Part shown: piece by piece, positions 62,162 through 64,000 of the stretch
Layout of the letters: every line of letters begins with the position of its first letter
How positions within the stretch are numbered: position 1 is the first letter of the stretch
Assembly: GCF_024256385.1 (NCBI RefSeq)
Contig: NZ_JAMLFW010000001.1
Span: forward strand, 4,774,001-4,838,000
DNA from: Anatilimnocola floriformis
GTDB taxonomy: Bacteria; Planctomycetota; Planctomycetia; Pirellulales; Pirellulaceae
Direction: 5' to 3'
DNA length: 64,000 nucleotides
Program-made: the position numbers and the translations under genes
The notes under the pieces: model-generated
Databases searched by the model: none
Seen by the model: only the letters and a program-made list of their open reading frames with translations
Told to the model about the DNA's origin: nothing

Positions 62162-62551
62162 TCACGACATGGGCGTACACAGCTCGACGAGATGCCCGTC
62201 GAGATCGCGAACATAAGCGACCACCTGACCCCACGGTTTCGTCTTCGGCGGCGTCAGAGCCTGCGCGCCGGCAGCTAACGCACGCTCGTACGCAGCGGGA
62301 ACATCGTCCGTAGTGAAGCCAACTTCGGAAGCGCCCGGCAACCTGGTGCGATCAGTTGGCTCAAATCCTCCCGGCAGATTCGACCGCGCGAGTTCTACTT
62401 CGGCGAACGATAACGTCGTCGCCCCCGTTTCGAGCTCGCCGTACGTGCCGCTTTCATGGAGAAAACGGCGAGTAAGGCCGAACGCCGCTTCGTAGAAGGC
62501 TAACGACTTTGCGACGTCGCGCACGTAGAGAATGGTGTAGGCAAATTTCAT
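62162..62551 (-). CDS. VOC-family (glyoxalase/bleomycin resistance-like) protein
   Basis: A 129-residue protein: 'KFAYTILYVRDVAKSLAFYEAAFGLTRRFLHES', 'FAEVELAR' and 'WGQVVAYVRDLDGHLVELCTPM' follow the paired beta-alpha-beta units of the vicinal oxygen chelate fold. The usual metal ligand positions are partly visible (Glu in 'LVELC') but not all, so catalytic activity is not assured. Its ATG overlaps the stop of the upstream SMI1-like gene by 4 bp, implying coupling. Confidence 0.85.
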   Translation of the reverse strand: MKFAYTILYVRDVAKSLAFYEAAFGLTRRFLHESGTYGELETGATTLSFAEVELARSNLPGGFEPTDRTRLPGASEVGFTTDDVPAAYERALAAGAQALTPPKTKPWGQVVAYVRDLDGHLVELCTPMS

Positions 62552-63192
62552 GTGGATTGATCCGAGGGCAAATCAGGGAGAGTCCCGCTGCGATTATCGA
62601 AGACCGCGTAGCCGCGAGACCAGCGGACGTCCTGGAACCGTTCAATATCCCAGAAATCGATCTGTCGAAGGGAGTCGGGTATCGACCACTGCGCATCTTG
62701 TTTCCTGAGAAACTCACGCTGCAGGTAATCACACAGATCGGCTCCATAGTAAATGATGTCGGTCTGATGAACCGAGAAGACCGGATTGCCCGCCAGGTGC
62801 GGTCGCTCGGGCAACATGCGATGTTTGTAAACTGGTATCAACATCGGCGCAGCCGCGAGGATTGGGCGAATCATTTCCAGCGCCTGGTCAAGCGTGTTCG
62901 GTCGGGGTCCCCATTCGTCGAGCCAGAACGCGTTGTACTCGATATCAAACAGCACACCCTCGCGCGGCACGGCCAGCCATTTGCGCAGGGCGTCGCGAGA
63001 ACCGCTGCGCCAGTTAGGAAAGCCATCGCTGACCGGCAGCGCCGTCTGCAGGAACTCGCGCAGATCTGGCGGAAAGCGAAAGCCGAATTCGGACTCAACG
63101 CTACTCACTTCGGCGTCGGTGAGGCCGGCAGCGAAGGCGATACCGCAGGCCCTCAGTTGGTCGACGAGTTTCTGCCAAACCGGATTGGGCAT
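62548..63192 (-). CDS. SMI1/KNR4 family protein
   Basis: A 214-residue protein with the SMI1/KNR4 pattern 'GLTDAEVSSVESEFGFRFPPDLREFLQTALPVSDGFPNWR' and later 'LIPVYKHRMLPE...NPVFSVHQTDIIYYGADLCDYLQ'. In bacteria this fold is often an immunity protein of toxin systems, but no toxin gene is next to it. It begins at ATG 63190-63192 (a TTG two codons earlier is less likely) and overlaps the VOC gene. Function here unknown. Confidence 0.85.
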   Translation of the reverse strand: MPNPVWQKLVDQLRACGIAFAAGLTDAEVSSVESEFGFRFPPDLREFLQTALPVSDGFPNWRSGSRDALRKWLAVPREGVLFDIEYNAFWLDEWGPRPNTLDQALEMIRPILAAAPMLIPVYKHRMLPERPHLAGNPVFSVHQTDIIYYGADLCDYLQREFLRKQDAQWSIPDSLRQIDFWDIERFQDVRWSRGYAVFDNRSGTLPDLPSDQST

Positions 63193-63258
63193 TGCCAACT
63201 CACTGCACCAAGTTGGTCATGGCGAAGTTCGCAACGGAGCTGCGACTTACGCCGAGCG

Positions 63259-64000
63259 TTAGCCGCGCTGTTGCATGGTACCGGGGTTGAGGTTGTCTTG
63301 CGTTTCGGTGGCGATCCGCGGCGAGACTACGGTGCCAGGAACCACGAGCGGGCCGTGGGTATTGGCTTCCATGATCTTCTTCAGTTCCACGCCGTCGACC
63401 GATTCGACTTCGATCAAGCGGCGCGTGAGCGCTTCGAGTGCAGCCCGGCGAACTTCGAGGATGTGCCGAACCTTTTCGTTCGATTCGTCGAGGATGCGGC
63501 GAACTTCTTGATCGATCTCGCGCTGCGTTTGTTCGCTGGCGTGGCTTGAGTATTCTTCGCCAGCCGCGGCTGCAAGGAAGGGACTGCGATGGCTTTGCTT
63601 GTAGCAGACGCGGCCGAGGCGGCTCATACCGTACTGCATCACCATGTTGCGGGCGATTTCGGAAGCCCGTTCGAGATCGTTCGACGCGCCGGTGCTGATG
63701 TCGTTGTAGATCATCTCTTCGGCCAGCGTGCCGCCGAAAAGAACCAGGATGCGGCTTTCGAGTTCCGATTGCGTCATCAGGAAGCGATCACCCTCGGGAC
63801 GCTGCATGGTGTAACCGAGAGCAGCGAGACCGCGCGGAATGATCGACACTTTGTGGACCGGATCGGTGTTCGGCAAGCTATACGCCACGAGGGCGTGACC
63901 ACTTTCGTGATAGGCGACGCGCAGCTTTTCCTCGTCGTTCATCACGCGTTGCTTCTTTTCGAGCCCTGCCGTGACGCGTTCGACGCCGTCGTTAAATTCG
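63259..64000 (-). CDS. ftsH: ATP-dependent zinc metalloprotease FtsH (partial, N-terminus off window)
   Basis: The C-terminal ~245 residues of FtsH, open to the window edge. The zinc site 'HESGH' and the third-ligand region '[10 protein letters not shown]' are present; '[20 protein letters not shown]' precedes the protease domain as in other FtsH proteins. FtsH is a membrane-anchored hexameric AAA protease that degrades unstable membrane and regulatory proteins. The AAA part lies beyond the window. The last ~40 residues are polar and unusual in composition, ending 'NPGTMQQRG'. Confidence 0.93.
   Translation of the reverse strand, partial: EFNDGVERVTAGLEKKQRVMNDEEKLRVAYHESGHALVAYSLPNTDPVHKVSIIPRGLAALGYTMQRPEGDRFLMTQSELESRILVLFGGTLAEEMIYNDISTGASNDLERASEIARNMVMQYGMSRLGRVCYKQSHRSPFLAAAAGEEYSSHASEQTQREIDQEVRRILDESNEKVRHILEVRRAALEALTRRLIEVESVDGVELKKIMEANTHGPLVVPGTVVSPRIATETQDNLNPGTMQQRG

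Noticed and set aside
62509-63549. Rightward frame opposite SMI1, VOC and FtsH ends
   Set aside because: It crosses three supported leftward genes and has no start signal.
1-64000. CRISPR arrays, insertion sequences, prophage or integrase genes
   Set aside because: No array of regularly spaced direct repeats, no transposase or integrase motif, and no phage structural cluster was seen; the HK97-like genes are encapsulins with a metabolic cargo.

Overview
The window looks like part of a planctomycete chromosome, most likely a Pirellulales-type organism. The markers are a DUF1549/DUF1553 protein with two DUF1501 proteins, a pilin-like DUF1559 protein followed by a small lipoprotein, a J-like 'DPYRKWLGI' membrane protein, an LptD-like outer-membrane protein, several secreted beta-propeller proteins, and moderately high GC with genes scattered on both strands. 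This assignment is inference from gene content; there is no rRNA gene here. No prophage, insertion sequence or CRISPR array was seen.

Layout. 1-2.4 kb: end of a complex I cluster (nuoI, DUF2203, nuoA, leftward), then csrA, a terminator and tRNA-Glu(TTC). 3-4.1 kb: a stand-alone receiver protein and a secreted protein. 4.3-8.6 kb: a leftward run of cytochrome P450, uvsE, a 56-residue protein ending in Gly-Gly-Glu, and a PafA-type ligase with membrane helices inserted in its catalytic domain. 8.7-12.7 kb: desaturase, rsmE, ExeA-like ATPase and a lipoprotein. 13.4-22.6 kb: PQQ-like propeller, FHA protein, glycosyltransferase-TPR, PIG-L deacetylase with a methyltransferase, DUF1501 and two stress/secreted proteins. 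22.6-37 kb: LptD-like protein, DUF1549/1553 plus DUF1501, di-heme cytochrome, J-like membrane protein, aldose epimerase and DUF1559 plus lipoprotein. 37.4-49.8 kb: fused propeller dehydrogenase, Tag glycosylase, an Nramp-like transporter with an inserted calcium-repeat loop, glgX, an ABC-2 permease and a frameshifted PhnD-like gene. 49.9-55.8 kb: an encapsulin locus (two cyclic-nucleotide-domain shells plus a cysteine desulfurase with a long disordered N-terminus) divergent from an ArsR regulator and a rhodanese. 56-64 kb: a 1801-residue caspase-like/VWA membrane protein, three small cytosolic genes and the end of ftsH.

Two systems stand out. The first is the sulfur-handling encapsulin locus, in which two related Family 2B shells are followed, almost without gap, by a SufS-type desulfurase that is the probable cargo; the divergent rhodanese operon suggests a sulfur theme. 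The second is a compact pupylation-like module: a putative modifier whose stop codon overlaps the start of a membrane-embedded ligase, with no proteasome gene in the window. Both rest on motif reading and need database and structural confirmation.
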